A DNA stretch of 64,000 nucleotides from Streptomyces sp. A2-16 (GCF_018128905.1 NZ_CP063808.1:4650001-4714000), one strand, 5' to 3'. Positions 1 to 8,757 are shown, counted from the stretch's first letter. Numbers and translations: made by a program. Notes: generated by a model from the letters alone, not told the origin.

Positions 1-1460
1 GCCGCGGCGTGGGCAGCGCGCAAGGAGACTTTGTCGATCTTCCCGACCGCGTTCTTCGCTATGGCCTCCACCACGAAGAACTCGGTCGGACGCTTGAAGC
101 CGGTGAGGCTGCGCGCACAGAGATCCCGCAGCGCCGTCAGATCGACGCTCACGCCTGGTCGCGGCTGTATGTAGGCCACGACCACCTCTCCCCACTTCTC
201 GTCGGGTACGCCGATCACGGCGGCTTCGAGCACCGACGGGTCGCCTGTGAGGACGTCCTCGATCTCCTTGGGGTAGATGTTCTCCCCACCACGGATGATC
301 ATGTCCTTCGAGCGCCCGACCAGGGTCAGGTAGCCGTCGGCGTCGAGGTGCCCCACATCGCCCGTGTGCAACCAGCCGTCGACGATGACTCTGGCCGTTT
401 CCTCAGGGCGGCCGAGATAGCCACGCATGACGTTGGGGCCCTTCACGAGGACCTCACCGTCCGTGCCCGGCCCCACCTCGGTACCTTCGGCGTCGACGAT
501 CCGGATCTCCTGGCCGGGGAAGGGAAGCCCCACGGTGCCGGCACGGCGCGGGCCCGCGACGGGGTTGACGGTGGACCCGCAGGTTCCTTCGGACAGGCCG
601 TACCCCTCGACAAGAGGGAACCCGTACCGGGCCTCGAACCGGCTCAGCAGCTCGGCGGAGGCAGGTGCGGCGCCACAGACTCCGAACCTCAGCGACGACG
701 TGTCGGGCCGCACGTCGTCCGGCAGCGCAGCGAGCATGCCGTAGATCGTCGGCACGGCGCTGAAGAAGGTGGGGCGCTCCTGCTCGACGAGGTCGAAGAA
801 GCTCTGCGGGTCGAACCGGCGGCCCGCGATGACGACGCTCGCCCCCGCGAGAAGAGGCGTGAGAATGCTGACCACGATGCCGTTGACGTGGAAGAGCGGC
901 AGGATCAGCAGGCACCGGTCGTCGGGCCCGATGTCCAGGGACACGCGGCCCATCTCCGTCATGGCGTCGATGTTGGCGTGGTCCAGCATCACGCCCTTGG
1001 GCATCCCGGTGGTGCCGCTGGTGTATATGAGAAGAGCCAGCGCGGACGGATCCACATGCGGTGCGTGATCCGAACTCGCCCCTTCCTCGTGCAGTGCGCC
1101 GACGGCGAGTACGGCAGTACCGTCCGTGCCGGGCGCCGCGTGGTCTTCGACCACCAGCAGACGCGCACCGGAGTCCTTGACCTGTCGGTCCACCTCGACG
1201 TCGGTCATGCTCGGGTTGACCGGCGTGATGGTGGCGCCGATCCGCCAGGCGGCGAACAACAGCAGCACGAACTCGATGCGGTTCGTCAGCTTGAGGGCCA
1301 CGACATCGCCGGGACCGATGCCGAGGTCCCGGAGCTGACGCGCTGCCGCGCGGACGCGGTCCAGCAACTGAGCGTTGGTGAGTGACTGGCGCCCGTCCGA
1401 GACCGCTGCCCCATCGGGGTCGTGAGCGGCGCGACGGTCGGGCAGTGAAGCGAAGTTCAT
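1..1460 (-). CDS. acyl-CoA synthetase (AMP-dependent ligase), 3' end outside window
   Basis: Class I adenylate-forming enzyme that activates a carboxylic acid as acyl-AMP and then acyl-CoA. The P-loop YTSGTTGMPKG lies at about residues 145-155. It is followed by GYGLSEGT, the hinge region WLHTGD, and GRSKDMIIRGGENIYP. The C-terminal lysine motif GKIDK is the last recognisable block before the window edge, so only a few residues are missing. The start at 1460 gives MNFASLPDRR and follows the hydrolase stop by about 35 bp. It is the third gene of a leftward operon with an alpha/beta hydrolase and an enoyl-CoA hydratase, which suggests activation of an acyl substrate ahead of beta-oxidation-like chemistry. 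The substrate cannot be read from the sequence; medium- or branched-chain acids are possible. Confidence 0.9.
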   Translation of the reverse strand, partial: MNFASLPDRRAAHDPDGAAVSDGRQSLTNAQLLDRVRAAARQLRDLGIGPGDVVALKLTNRIEFVLLLFAAWRIGATITPVNPSMTDVEVDRQVKDSGARLLVVEDHAAPGTDGTAVLAVGALHEEGASSDHAPHVDPSALALLIYTSGTTGMPKGVMLDHANIDAMTEMGRVSLDIGPDDRCLLILPLFHVNGIVVSILTPLLAGASVVIAGRRFDPQSFFDLVEQERPTFFSAVPTIYGMLAALPDDVRPDTSSLRFGVCGAAPASAELLSRFEARYGFPLVEGYGLSEGTCGSTVNPVAGPRRAGTVGLPFPGQEIRIVDAEGTEVGPGTDGEVLVKGPNVMRGYLGRPEETARVIVDGWLHTGDVGHLDADGYLTLVGRSKDMIIRGGENIYPKEIEDVLTGDPSVLEAAVIGVPDEKWGEVVVAYIQPRPGVSVDLTALRDLCARSLTGFKRPTEFFVVEAIAKNAVGKIDKVSLRAAHAA

Positions 1461-1495
1461 GGCGGGCGTACCTGTCTCGGTGTTGTGCGATCCGG

Positions 1496-2416
1496 TCAAG
1501 GAGTCGATGCCGGCGCGGGGTGCAACTGCCGGGTGAGGAACTCGATCTGGTCGCGGACCAGGGCCTCGAAGGTCTCGCCGGTGTAGAAGTCGAAGTGGCC
1601 GGCGTCGTACCTCTTGATCTCTCCCCGGGGTGCGGTGCGCGCGTACCGGAGGGTCTGGGCGGGAGGCGTGACGGAGTCGGTGTTGCTGACGCAGAAGAGG
1701 ATCGGCATGGCGACCTTCCTCGCCGCCCGCCCGGGCCGGTAGGCGGCGATGGTCGGAATGACCCGTGCCGCCACCTCGTTGCGGAACGCCGTCCCCGCCG
1801 GCTGCAGCGCCTGGTATCCGGGCAAGGCGTCCGGAGCGTTCATGAGGGCCGGCGAACCGGGGGCGGAGGCGATGGGAACCATCGCGGGTGCCTTGCCGCG
1901 CACTCTGGCCGCCATGTCCCGAGCGACCACGGGGGTCATCCTGAGCGAGGCGACCGGGCCGAGCGCGAGCGCGGAGGCGAGACCGTCGGTGAACGGGCAC
2001 TGGGCCACGGCCGCGCGCAGTTCGGGATGCCGAGAGGCGACCGTGATGGCGTGGCCTCCGCCGAAGGAGCTGCCCCACACCGCGATGCGGGAGCGGTCGA
2101 CGTCAGGGCGGGCCTTGACGTAGGCGAGGGCGGCGTCCCAGTCGGCGAGTTGACGCTTGATCGACAGGAGCTGGCGCGGGTGGCCGCCGCTGTCGCCGAA
2201 GTGCCGGTAGGTGAAGGCCACGGCGGCGATGCCGGCCTGCGCGAAACGCTCGGCGAAGGCGTCCAGGCGCATCTCGCGGGTGGCGCCGAGGCCGTGCCCG
2301 AGGATGACGACGGGCGGGGAGGTGACACCGGTCGGGAGGTAGAGCCATCCGGCACAGGTGCTGTCGCCGGAGGGGAAGGTGATGTCGTGGCGGGTGACGG
2401 AGTGCGCGGTGGTCAT
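1496..2416 (-). CDS. alpha/beta hydrolase
   Basis: A 306-residue serine hydrolase of the alpha/beta fold. The oxyanion-hole region GHGLGATRE lies near residues 40-48. The nucleophile elbow GSSFGG places the catalytic serine at about residue 117. A late Asp (in SNTDS) and His (in DAGHFDF) complete the triad. The pattern resembles dienelactone-hydrolase or acetyl-xylan-esterase-like peptidase/esterase families. No signal peptide is present, so it should be cytoplasmic. It starts 8 bases after the enoyl-CoA hydratase stop and precedes the acyl-CoA synthetase, so it is probably co-transcribed and may release the acid the synthetase activates. Substrate unknown. Confidence 0.85.
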   Translation of the reverse strand: MTTAHSVTRHDITFPSGDSTCAGWLYLPTGVTSPPVVILGHGLGATREMRLDAFAERFAQAGIAAVAFTYRHFGDSGGHPRQLLSIKRQLADWDAALAYVKARPDVDRSRIAVWGSSFGGGHAITVASRHPELRAAVAQCPFTDGLASALALGPVASLRMTPVVARDMAARVRGKAPAMVPIASAPGSPALMNAPDALPGYQALQPAGTAFRNEVAARVIPTIAAYRPGRAARKVAMPILFCVSNTDSVTPPAQTLRYARTAPRGEIKRYDAGHFDFYTGETFEALVRDQIEFLTRQLHPAPASTP

Positions 2417-2423
2417 CGTCGGC

Positions 2424-3395
2424 TCACCGCCGCGTCGTCGTCGAGCGGTGCCCGGGCACGCTGCCCGAGGCGAGCGCCTGGGCGTAGGTGTCCGGGTCGT
2501 AGAGCGGGAGCTCGCCGGTGGCGTCCGTCGTCTCCATGTAGTCGAGCATCAGTTCCTGGCCGTCCTTCGACATGACCCTGGTGAAGAACTCGGCGCGTTC
2601 GACGTGGAGTCCGTCCTCCAGTGACATCGAGCCGCCGAAGTACACCGACCTCTTGGCGGCCGCGACCGACCCCTTCGGCCGCGCGCCGAAGTGCTCCGCG
2701 AGTTCGACCGCCTGCGCGACGACCTTGTCCTGGGACACGACCTTGTCGACCGCCCCGTTGGCGAGCGCCTCCGCGGGCGTGAACGGCTTGCCTTCGAGGA
2801 TCGCGGCCAGGGACCGGTGGGTGCCGATCAGGCGGGTCAGGCGCTGGGTGCCGCCTCCGCCCGGGATGATGCCGAGGAGGATTTCGGGCTGGCCGATGAA
2901 GAAGTCCCCGTCGGCCATGACCCGCAGATCGCAGGCCCAGGCGAACTCGGCGCCGAGGCCGAGAGCCGAACCGTTGAGGGCGGCGACGAAGAGGACACCG
3001 CTGGCGTTCATCCGGAGGAAGGTCGTGTGCAGACGCTCCAGTTGGAGGGCCCCGCGCATCGGGGTCCTGCGCATCACGGGCCCGAGGAGACGGGACCGGT
3101 CCACGTGCTTGGCCATGCGCACGACGGCGGCGGCACCGCGCCGGCCGACCGTCGGGCTCGCCGCGCCCTCTTCCTGCAGCCACCGGACCGCGGCATGGCT
3201 GACGAACCGCTCGGGATGTGCCCCGGTGAAGACGACGGCACGGATGCTCGGATCGCGGTCGACCCGGGTCACCAGCTTGTCCAGCTGACGGGCGATGTCG
3301 AGGCCGAACAACTGGTGCGGGCCGCCGTCGACCCGGACGACGAGGACGGCTCCGCGGTCCTCGATCTCCAGATGACCCTTGTCTTTGTATGGCAT
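2424..3395 (-). CDS. enoyl-CoA hydratase/isomerase family protein
   Basis: A 323-residue crotonase-fold protein. The oxyanion segments are visible as NGSALGLGAEFAWACD and the following IIPGGGGTQRL, where the usual acidic catalytic position falls. It is longer than the typical 260 residues because of an insertion after the FTGAHPERFVSH block (about 50 residues, arginine-rich). I chose the ATG at 3395 because GGAG lies about 10 bases upstream; the frame stays open further upstream without a ribosome site. It is first in the leftward operon and divergent from a TetR gene. The likely role is hydration of an enoyl-CoA, but isomerase or hydrolase activity is equally possible in this family. Confidence 0.85.
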   Translation of the reverse strand: MPYKDKGHLEIEDRGAVLVVRVDGGPHQLFGLDIARQLDKLVTRVDRDPSIRAVVFTGAHPERFVSHAAVRWLQEEGAASPTVGRRGAAAVVRMAKHVDRSRLLGPVMRRTPMRGALQLERLHTTFLRMNASGVLFVAALNGSALGLGAEFAWACDLRVMADGDFFIGQPEILLGIIPGGGGTQRLTRLIGTHRSLAAILEGKPFTPAEALANGAVDKVVSQDKVVAQAVELAEHFGARPKGSVAAAKRSVYFGGSMSLEDGLHVERAEFFTRVMSKDGQELMLDYMETTDATGELPLYDPDTYAQALASGSVPGHRSTTTRR

Positions 3396-3558
3396 GGATT
3401 CTGCTCCCGTGCTGGGTTCATGGGGGAGTGCAAAGCGAGTGAGGGAGGGGCTGCCGACGCCAGGAATCCGGGACAATGCGTGAAGCCCGTCCGGGGAGCG
3501 CACCCGTGTCCAAAACGGCACGTCACTCGAGATGTGTACTATTGCCGTGATGAGTTAG

Positions 3559-3571
3559 ATAACCAAGTTAT
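3559..3571. promoter_or_regulatory. palindromic operator ATAAC-CAA-GTTAT
   Basis: Perfect inverted repeat of 5-base arms around CAA, in the divergent region between the enoyl-CoA hydratase operon and the TetR gene. The same arms with a different 3-base centre occur at 5243-5255 upstream of the reductase. It is probably the binding site of the adjacent TetR protein; this is inferred from position and recurrence. Confidence 0.6.
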
Positions 3572-3604
3572 TTCAAGAGTGTCAATGGTGGAGGCGCGAG
3601 AGGC

Positions 3605-4288
3605 ATGGCAGGGCGGCCGAAGCTCGATGACGCACCGGAGCGGCTCGTGCGAGCCGCTGTCGGCCTGCTGGCCGAACAGGGGCCGTCGGCCATCAAGGCG
3701 CGTACGGTGGCATCCGCGAGCGGGCTGTCGACGATGGTCGTCTACGGCCACTTCGGTGGGATCCCCGAACTGATGCGCGCCGTTGCCGACCACGGCTTCA
3801 GGGAACTCGCCGCGGCGTTCGCCCAGGTGCCGGTGACGGATGATCCGATCGCGGATCTCTTCGCCATGGCATTGACCTGCCGCCGAGTGGCCCGCGAGAA
3901 CCCTCACCTGTACGACCTGATGTTCGGCCTGTCCACTCGTGCGACGTACCGGCCGCTGACGGACGCGGACCTTCGCTTGAGCGGACATTCGCCGGCCTTC
4001 CGGGATGCCCACGTCCATATCACTGCGGCATGTCGACGGCTCGTGGACTCCGGCAGGGCCGAGCGGCAGGAACCTGAAGTCGTAGCCGCCCAGTTGTGGA
4101 GTCTGGTCCACGGGTACATCACCCTTGAGCTGGCCGAGCACTTCGGCGAGTTCGAGGACCCCGTGACGCAGGTGATGCTGCCGATGGGCGTGAACTTCTC
4201 TGTCGGTCTGGGCGACGAGCGGGAACGGGCCGAAGCCTCGCACGAGGCGGGCGTGCGCCTTTACGACTCGATCGTTCAAGGTCTGTGA
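3605..4288 (+). CDS. TetR family transcriptional regulator (WHG-type C-terminal domain)
   Basis: A 227-residue repressor. The N-terminal helix-turn-helix spans about residues 10-55, with recognition helix VASASGLSTMVVYGHFGG. The C-terminal half contains the HGYITLELAEHF block typical of the WHG-type TetR C-terminal domain, a ligand pocket often sensing acyl-CoA or hydrophobic compounds. GGAGG lies about 10 bases upstream of the ATG. It is divergent from the enoyl-CoA hydratase operon, so it likely controls that operon and, through the second ATAAC-N3-GTTAT site, the reductase at 4337-5233. The ligand is unknown. Confidence 0.9.
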   Translation: MAGRPKLDDAPERLVRAAVGLLAEQGPSAIKARTVASASGLSTMVVYGHFGGIPELMRAVADHGFRELAAAFAQVPVTDDPIADLFAMALTCRRVARENPHLYDLMFGLSTRATYRPLTDADLRLSGHSPAFRDAHVHITAACRRLVDSGRAERQEPEVVAAQLWSLVHGYITLELAEHFGEFEDPVTQVMLPMGVNFSVGLGDERERAEASHEAGVRLYDSIVQGL

Positions 4289-4336
4289 GATTCGGTAGGG
4301 CAGGTCGCTGTCTCGCGCGGGACAACCCATATGCGG

Positions 4337-5233
4337 CTAGCGCGACTTGGTCTCGGCGGCAGAGGTGCCGGGGCCCGGCGTGAGCTGGTCATGCCTCCCC
4401 AGCGCCGCGACCTCCCGTTCGAGGGACGGAACGGCACGGGCCGCGAAGCGCCTCGCCCATGGCCAGGCCAGTGGCGAATTCAGCGCTGCCTTGGCCCAGT
4501 TGGCCACGACGACGGCGCGCGGCACGTACACGCGGCTGCGGCGGCGTGCGAGCCCGTCGACGATCGCGGCAGCCGCCCGGTCGGCGCTAGTGGTGACATT
4601 GCCCGGGTAGGGAAGCCGGTTGCGCAGGCCCTGGAACGAGGGGAGGTCCATCTCGGCGCCCCGGACGAGATCCGTGTCGATCCAGGAGGGGTGCACCAGG
4701 CCGACCGTGACGCCGAGGTGCGCCACCTCCTGGCGGTAGGTCAGGGCGAGCAGCTCGGCCGCGGCCTTGCTGGCGCCGTAGGAGGCCATCGCCGCCAGCG
4801 GCATGAAGGACAGCGCGGACGCCACAACGAGCACGTGTCCACGGCTGCGCTCCAGATGGGGCGTCACGTACTTGAGGGTCCGGAAGACACCGTTCAGATT
4901 GATGTCCAGGACCCGCTCGAACGACGCCTCGTCCGTCTGTCGCACGGTCCCGTACGCCACGACGCCGGCATTGGCGACGACCAGATCGATGCCGCCCATG
5001 ACCCCCGCGGCCTCGTCGATCGCTGACCGCAGGACGGCGCCGTCGCGCACATCGGCCTCCCGCCAGGAAGCGGCGGGGCCCAGCTCGCGGGCGAGGTCAC
5101 GGAGCCGATCGGGCTCCAGTCCGATCAAGGTCACCTGAGCGCCTCGGGCGATGGCCAGGCGGGCCACCTTCTCGCCGATGCCGCGCGCCGCTCCGGTGAC
5201 AACCAGCTTTCTGCCCAGCAAGTCACGTTTCAT
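4337..5233 (-). CDS. short-chain dehydrogenase/reductase
   Basis: A 298-residue classical SDR. The nucleotide-binding motif TGAARGIG is at residues 13-20, VANAG ends at residue 90, and the catalytic pair is Tyr152 and Lys156 (YGASK), with a serine at about 139-141. The 50-residue C-terminal extension is basic and typical of SDRs acting on hydrophobic alcohols or ketones. It is convergent with the TetR gene and has its own promoter region. No Shine-Dalgarno is visible and TATGTT lies 6 bases before the ATG, so translation may be leaderless. The palindrome at 5243-5255 overlaps this promoter. Oxidation or reduction of an intermediate from the neighbouring acyl-CoA pathway is an inference. Confidence 0.88.
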   Translation of the reverse strand: MKRDLLGRKLVVTGAARGIGEKVARLAIARGAQVTLIGLEPDRLRDLARELGPAASWREADVRDGAVLRSAIDEAAGVMGGIDLVVANAGVVAYGTVRQTDEASFERVLDINLNGVFRTLKYVTPHLERSRGHVLVVASALSFMPLAAMASYGASKAAAELLALTYRQEVAHLGVTVGLVHPSWIDTDLVRGAEMDLPSFQGLRNRLPYPGNVTTSADRAAAAIVDGLARRRSRVYVPRAVVVANWAKAALNSPLAWPWARRFAARAVPSLEREVAALGRHDQLTPGPGTSAAETKSR

Positions 5234-5242
5234 GGCCGCAAC

Positions 5243-5255
5243 ATAACTTCGTTAT
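5243..5255. promoter_or_regulatory. palindromic operator ATAAC-TTC-GTTAT
   Basis: Second copy of the inverted repeat seen at 3559-3571, 9 bases upstream of the reductase start and overlapping its presumed -10 element. A repressor bound here would block transcription directly. It resembles part of a loxP arm, but there is no second arm and no 8-base spacer. Confidence 0.6.
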
Positions 5256-5327
5256 TTATTGAGCGCAAGATGTCGCGCGGATGAACTGTCGCCGCTCCAC
5301 CTGCTGGGTCTCACGACTGGACGAACC

Positions 5328-5333
5328 TATGCT
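5328..5333 (+). promoter_or_regulatory. -10 element TATGCT of a leaderless HxlR gene
   Basis: TATGCT ends 7 bases before the ATG at 5341. With this spacing the transcript would begin at or next to the start codon, which fits the absence of a ribosome-binding site. Confidence 0.5.
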
Positions 5334-5340
5334 GACGGTC

Positions 5341-5838
5341 ATGAGGCGGACATCCTTTGCGCACTGGCCCTGTTCGATCGCGCGCACCATGGACCTGCTC
5401 GGGGACTGGTGGACGCCGTTGGTGCTGCGTGAGGCGTTCTACGGGATCCGGCGGTTCGACGCGTTCCAGGTGTCACTGGGGATCGCGCGCAACACCTTGA
5501 CGGACCGGTTGCGCCGGCTGGTGGACGAGGGGCTGCTGGAGAGACGGCCGTACCAGACGGATCCGGTTCGGTACGACTACGTGCTCACGGAGAAGGGGCG
5601 CGACTTCTACGGTGTGCTGCTGGTGATGAGCCGGTGGGGGGACCGCTGGCTGTCCGGTGAAGAGGGCCCGCCGGTGGTCATGCGTCACGAGGTCTGCGGA
5701 CAGGAAGCCCATGCCGAGGTGGTGTGTTCTTCCTGCGGCGAGCAGATGACCGCGGAGAACACCAGTCCTCGGATGGGCCCCGGCTACCCGCCGCATCTGG
5801 CCGAACGGCCGGATGTGCGGGAGCGTTTCGCCGGTTGA
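5341..5838 (+). CDS. HxlR family transcriptional regulator
   Basis: A 165-residue winged-helix regulator. The HxlR core WPCSIARTMDLLGDWWTPLVLR is near the N-terminus and is followed by RNTLTDRLRRLVDEGLLERR and the wing YDYVLTEKGRDF. The C-terminal 45 residues carry three or four cysteines (MRHEVCG, then VVCSSCGEQ), a zinc- or redox-responsive-looking tail seen in some HxlR proteins. The frame is open upstream (ATG at 5281 and 5329), but the ATG at 5341 fits the HxlR N-terminus and the -10 spacing. It is divergent from the reductase and upstream of the SRPBCC/LLM pair, which it may regulate. Confidence 0.85.
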   Translation: MRRTSFAHWPCSIARTMDLLGDWWTPLVLREAFYGIRRFDAFQVSLGIARNTLTDRLRRLVDEGLLERRPYQTDPVRYDYVLTEKGRDFYGVLLVMSRWGDRWLSGEEGPPVVMRHEVCGQEAHAEVVCSSCGEQMTAENTSPRMGPGYPPHLAERPDVRERFAG

Positions 5839-5952
5839 CCCCGCGGCTCTGCCGGGGCTGTGCTTTCCCTTGACAGGTGAGTCTATCTACGCAACTTTAC
5901 TGGTCACGTCTGGTCATGGGAGTTCTCGGATCGGCATGGAGGCTGCAGGAAC

Positions 5953-6486
5953 ATGGAGTGGACAGGCGCGCGCTATGCGGACAAGCCGACGGTGGAGGTC
6001 CGCACCTGGATCGCTGCTCCGCCCGAACAGGTGTGGACGCTCGTGTCCGACATCGAGTTGATGCCGCGTATGAGCTCCGAGCTGCAGTCCGTCGAATGGC
6101 TGGACGGCAGGACCACCCCTGCTCTGGGAGCCCGGTTCATCGGCCGGAGCAAGCACAAGGCACTGGGGGAGTGGGCCACCACCTCCCACATCGTCGAGTG
6201 CGAGCCGCCGAGGGTGCTTGCCTGGGCCGTCGAGAACCGTCAGAACCCGACGGCGATCTGGCGGTTCACGTTGGAGCCGCAGGGCGGTGGCACTCTGCTG
6301 AGCGAATGGATGCAGATGGGACCGGCCCGTTCGGGCCTCTCCTTCGCCATCGATCGCATGCCGGAGAAGGAGCAGAAGATCGTCTTCGTGCGCATGCGGG
6401 AGTTCGAGGCCAACATGACCATCACCCTCGAAGAGATCAAGAAGCTGGCCGAGAGGGCCCGGCCCGCGGGCGAGGCGAGGCTCTGA
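5953..6486 (+). CDS. SRPBCC family (polyketide cyclase/dehydrase-like) protein
   Basis: A 177-residue START-like fold. It opens with VEVRTWIAAPPEQVWTLVSDIE, the conserved first strand and helix of polyketide cyclase/dehydrase and Bet v1-like proteins. It then has WATTSHIVECEPPRVLAWAV and ends in a long amphipathic C-terminal helix that would close the hydrophobic cavity. An AGG-rich ribosome site precedes the ATG. Its TGA overlaps the ATG of the LLM oxidoreductase by one base (TGATG), implying translational coupling. It probably binds a hydrophobic substrate for that flavin enzyme; catalytic activity is not evident. Confidence 0.85.
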   Translation: MEWTGARYADKPTVEVRTWIAAPPEQVWTLVSDIELMPRMSSELQSVEWLDGRTTPALGARFIGRSKHKALGEWATTSHIVECEPPRVLAWAVENRQNPTAIWRFTLEPQGGGTLLSEWMQMGPARSGLSFAIDRMPEKEQKIVFVRMREFEANMTITLEEIKKLAERARPAGEARL

Positions 6487-7547
6487 TGCGCACCTCCACC
6501 ACGATCGAGGCTTCCGGGGGCGACTGGCGGGAGATCGTCGCCTATGTCACCGAGGCGGAGAAGCTCGGTCTAGACATCTGCTGGGTGGCGGAGGCGTGGG
6601 GCTCCGAGGCCCCCTCGCCGCTGGGCTACCTCGCGGCGAAGACCGAGCGCATGCTCCTCGGATCCGGAATCATCCAACTCGGCACCCGCACGCCGATGGC
6701 CATCGCCCGCGCCGCGATCACACTGTCGCAGATCTCCCAGGGGCGCTTCCTTCTCGGCCTTGGCCCCTCCGGGCCGCAGGTGATCGAGGGGCTGCACGGC
6801 GTACCCTTCGCCCGGCCGTTGGTGCGGATGCGGGAGACCGTCGAGATCGTGCGGGAGGCCGCCGCGGGCGGCAAAGTCTCCTACTCAGGACAGGAGTTCC
6901 GGATTCCGCTGCCGGGTGGGGAGGCGAAGCCCATGCGTCTGTCGATGCGTGCCGAGCATGACATTCCGGTCTACCTCGCCACCCTCTCGCCGAAGATGCT
7001 GCACCTGACCGGTGAGATCGCCGACGGGTGGCTGGGCACCAGTTTCGTGCCCGAGGGCGCCAAGGAGGCGTACTTCGACCACCTGGACCAGGGCCTGGCC
7101 GCCGCCGGTCGCGCCCGTGCCGACCTCGACGTCTGCCAGGGCGCCGAGGTCGCCTTCGCGGACGACGAGGAGGCGCTGAGCGCGATGGTGGCCGGACGCA
7201 AGAAGGAACTGGCCTTCAGCCTCGGCGGCATGGGTTCCGCGACCACGAACTTCTACAACAACGCCTACAGTCGCCAGGGTTGGGCCGAGGTGGCCGCCGA
7301 AGTCCGGACACGTTGGCAGGCCGGGGACCGGGACGGCGCGGCCGGCTTGGTCACCGACGACATGGTCCTGGCGACCACTCTGATCGGAACCGAGGCCATG
7401 GTGCGTCGGCGGCTGCGTGTGTGGCGCGACGCCGGTGTGGACACCGTACGTTTCTATCCGGCCGGAGAGACCCTCGATGCTCGGCTCACCACTCTCGGCC
7501 GGGCCATCGACCTGGTCCGTGACATCGAGGACGCGGCGGCACGGTAG
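6486..7547 (+). CDS. LLM class (F420- or FMN-dependent) oxidoreductase
   Basis: A 353-residue luciferase-like TIM barrel. The motifs are LGLDICWVAEAWGSEAPSPL, GSGIIQLGTRTPMAIARAA and GRFLLGLGPSGPQVIEGLHG, followed by a C-terminal GDRDGAAGLVTDDMV region and TLIGTEAMVRRRL. The set is closest to actinobacterial LLM proteins that use F420. The real start is the ATG at 6486, overlapping the SRPBCC stop, although the frame stays open further upstream. It forms a two-gene unit with the cyclase-like protein, consistent with reduction or oxygenation of a bound hydrophobic substrate. Cofactor choice (F420 versus FMN) cannot be settled here. Confidence 0.88.
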   Translation: MRTSTTIEASGGDWREIVAYVTEAEKLGLDICWVAEAWGSEAPSPLGYLAAKTERMLLGSGIIQLGTRTPMAIARAAITLSQISQGRFLLGLGPSGPQVIEGLHGVPFARPLVRMRETVEIVREAAAGGKVSYSGQEFRIPLPGGEAKPMRLSMRAEHDIPVYLATLSPKMLHLTGEIADGWLGTSFVPEGAKEAYFDHLDQGLAAAGRARADLDVCQGAEVAFADDEEALSAMVAGRKKELAFSLGGMGSATTNFYNNAYSRQGWAEVAAEVRTRWQAGDRDGAAGLVTDDMVLATTLIGTEAMVRRRLRVWRDAGVDTVRFYPAGETLDARLTTLGRAIDLVRDIEDAAAR

Positions 7548-7596
7548 TGGCACGGCGGGGTGCGGTCGAGGAGTGCTTTGCAGGCGTTGGCCGCCG

Positions 7597-8100
7597 TCAA
7601 CCGTGCGCGCCGACGCCGTCCGCCGCCAGGCCCGACATCAGCAGAGTGATCGTGTGGAACGTCCTGGCCAGGGCGTTCTCCCGGTCCGCCGCGGCGGCGA
7701 TGATCCGGTTGCCCTCGCACAGGACGGCCAACAGCAGCTGGGCGACGGTGGCGACCGGAACATCCGGTTTCACGTCACCGCGTTCGGCCAGGACGGTCAA
7801 GATCCGTTCGATCGGCGGCTGGGCCACCGTGTCGTTGATGTGCCGGTACTGCTCCACCAGCACCGAGGGCGCCTGGGCCATCAGCTCTCGATGCAGGGGA
7901 TCGTCGATGGTCCGCCGCAAGAAGGCGTGCGTGAGGTCCGACACGGCCGTCGAGGGGGGCTCGCCCGGCGTCGCCCGGATCGCCTCGGACGCCGCGTCGG
8001 CGAGCGCTCCGACCCGCTGGAGCAGCCCCGTGCACAGCTCGGCGAGCATCGCCTTCTTGTCCGGGAAGTGGTCTTAGAAGGCGCCCTTGCGGTTTGGCTC
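7597..8100 (-). pseudogene. TetR family regulator, N-terminally truncated with an in-frame stop
   Basis: The C-terminal 150 residues are an intact TetR ligand domain that can be read from 8049. Just upstream, the end of the helix-turn-helix reads RKGAF, stop, DHFPDKKAMLAEL. The codon at 8076-8074 is TAA where this family has a tyrosine (GAFYDHFPDK). Upstream of about 8100 the homology ends abruptly and is replaced by the dihydrolipoamide dehydrogenase fragment. Most of the DNA-binding domain is therefore missing. The protein cannot work as a repressor even if translation restarts at 8049. Confidence 0.8.
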
Positions 8101-8115
8101 TCCACCATCGTAAAT

Positions 8116-8755
8116 GGGCTGCATCCCCACCCAGGTCCTGCAGGCGGACAAGGTCCTCCAATCGATCGGCTTCGCCCCGAACATGACCGGGTACGGCCTG
8201 GAGAACACCGGCGTCAAGGTTACGGAGCGCGGTGCCATCGATGTGGACGAGCGCTGCCGTACGTCCGTTCCGCACATTTACGCCATCGGTGACGTCACCG
8301 CGAAGCTCATGCTCGCGCACGCCGCTGAGGCGATGGGAGTGGTCGCTGCTGAGACGCCCTCTCGCGCGGAGACCATGGAACTGGACTACGTCATGATCCC
8401 GCGCACCATCTTCTGCCAGGCGCAGATCGCCAGCTTCGGCTACACCGAGGAACAGGCGAGGGAGCAGGGTTTCGACGTCCAGGTGGCGCAGTTCCCGTTC
8501 ACCGCGATCGCCAGGGCTCATGGCCTGGGTGATGCGACCGGCTTCGTGAAGCTCATCAGTGACGCCAAGTACGGCGAGTTCATAGGCGCTCACCTCTTCG
8601 GCCCGGACGTCACCGAGCTGCTCCCCGAACTGACGCTGGCCCAGCAGTGGGACCTCACCGTCCATGAGGTCGCCCGCAACGTCCACGCCCACCCCACCCT
8701 CGGCGAGGCGGTCGAGGAAGCCGTCCACGGTCTCGCGGGTCACATGATCAACATG
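8116..8755 (+). pseudogene. dihydrolipoamide dehydrogenase fragment with a large internal deletion
   Basis: A remnant closely matching the intact gene at 15511-16923. The first 16 bases encode GCIPT and match the redox-cysteine region of the intact gene at 15 of 16 positions. They are joined directly to QVLQADKVLQSIGFAPN, which lies about 220 residues further on in the intact protein. The rest of the NAD and dimerisation domains follows to GHMINM. The N-terminal FAD domain and the native stop are missing; beyond 8755 the frame runs into another broken gene. The deletion joins two ACC-containing sequences, consistent with short-homology recombination. The product would lack the FAD site and cannot be active. 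Confidence 0.88.
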
Positions 8756-8757
8756 CA

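Noticed and set aside
9..1385. Long rightward open frame opposite the acyl-CoA synthetase
   Set aside because: It is the antisense of a clear ligase gene and has no recognisable domain. High GC makes such shadow frames common.
5243..5255. Resemblance to a loxP arm
   Set aside because: Only one 13-base arm-like sequence is present, without spacer or second arm. The recurrence of the arms at 3559-3571 with a different centre points to a repressor site.
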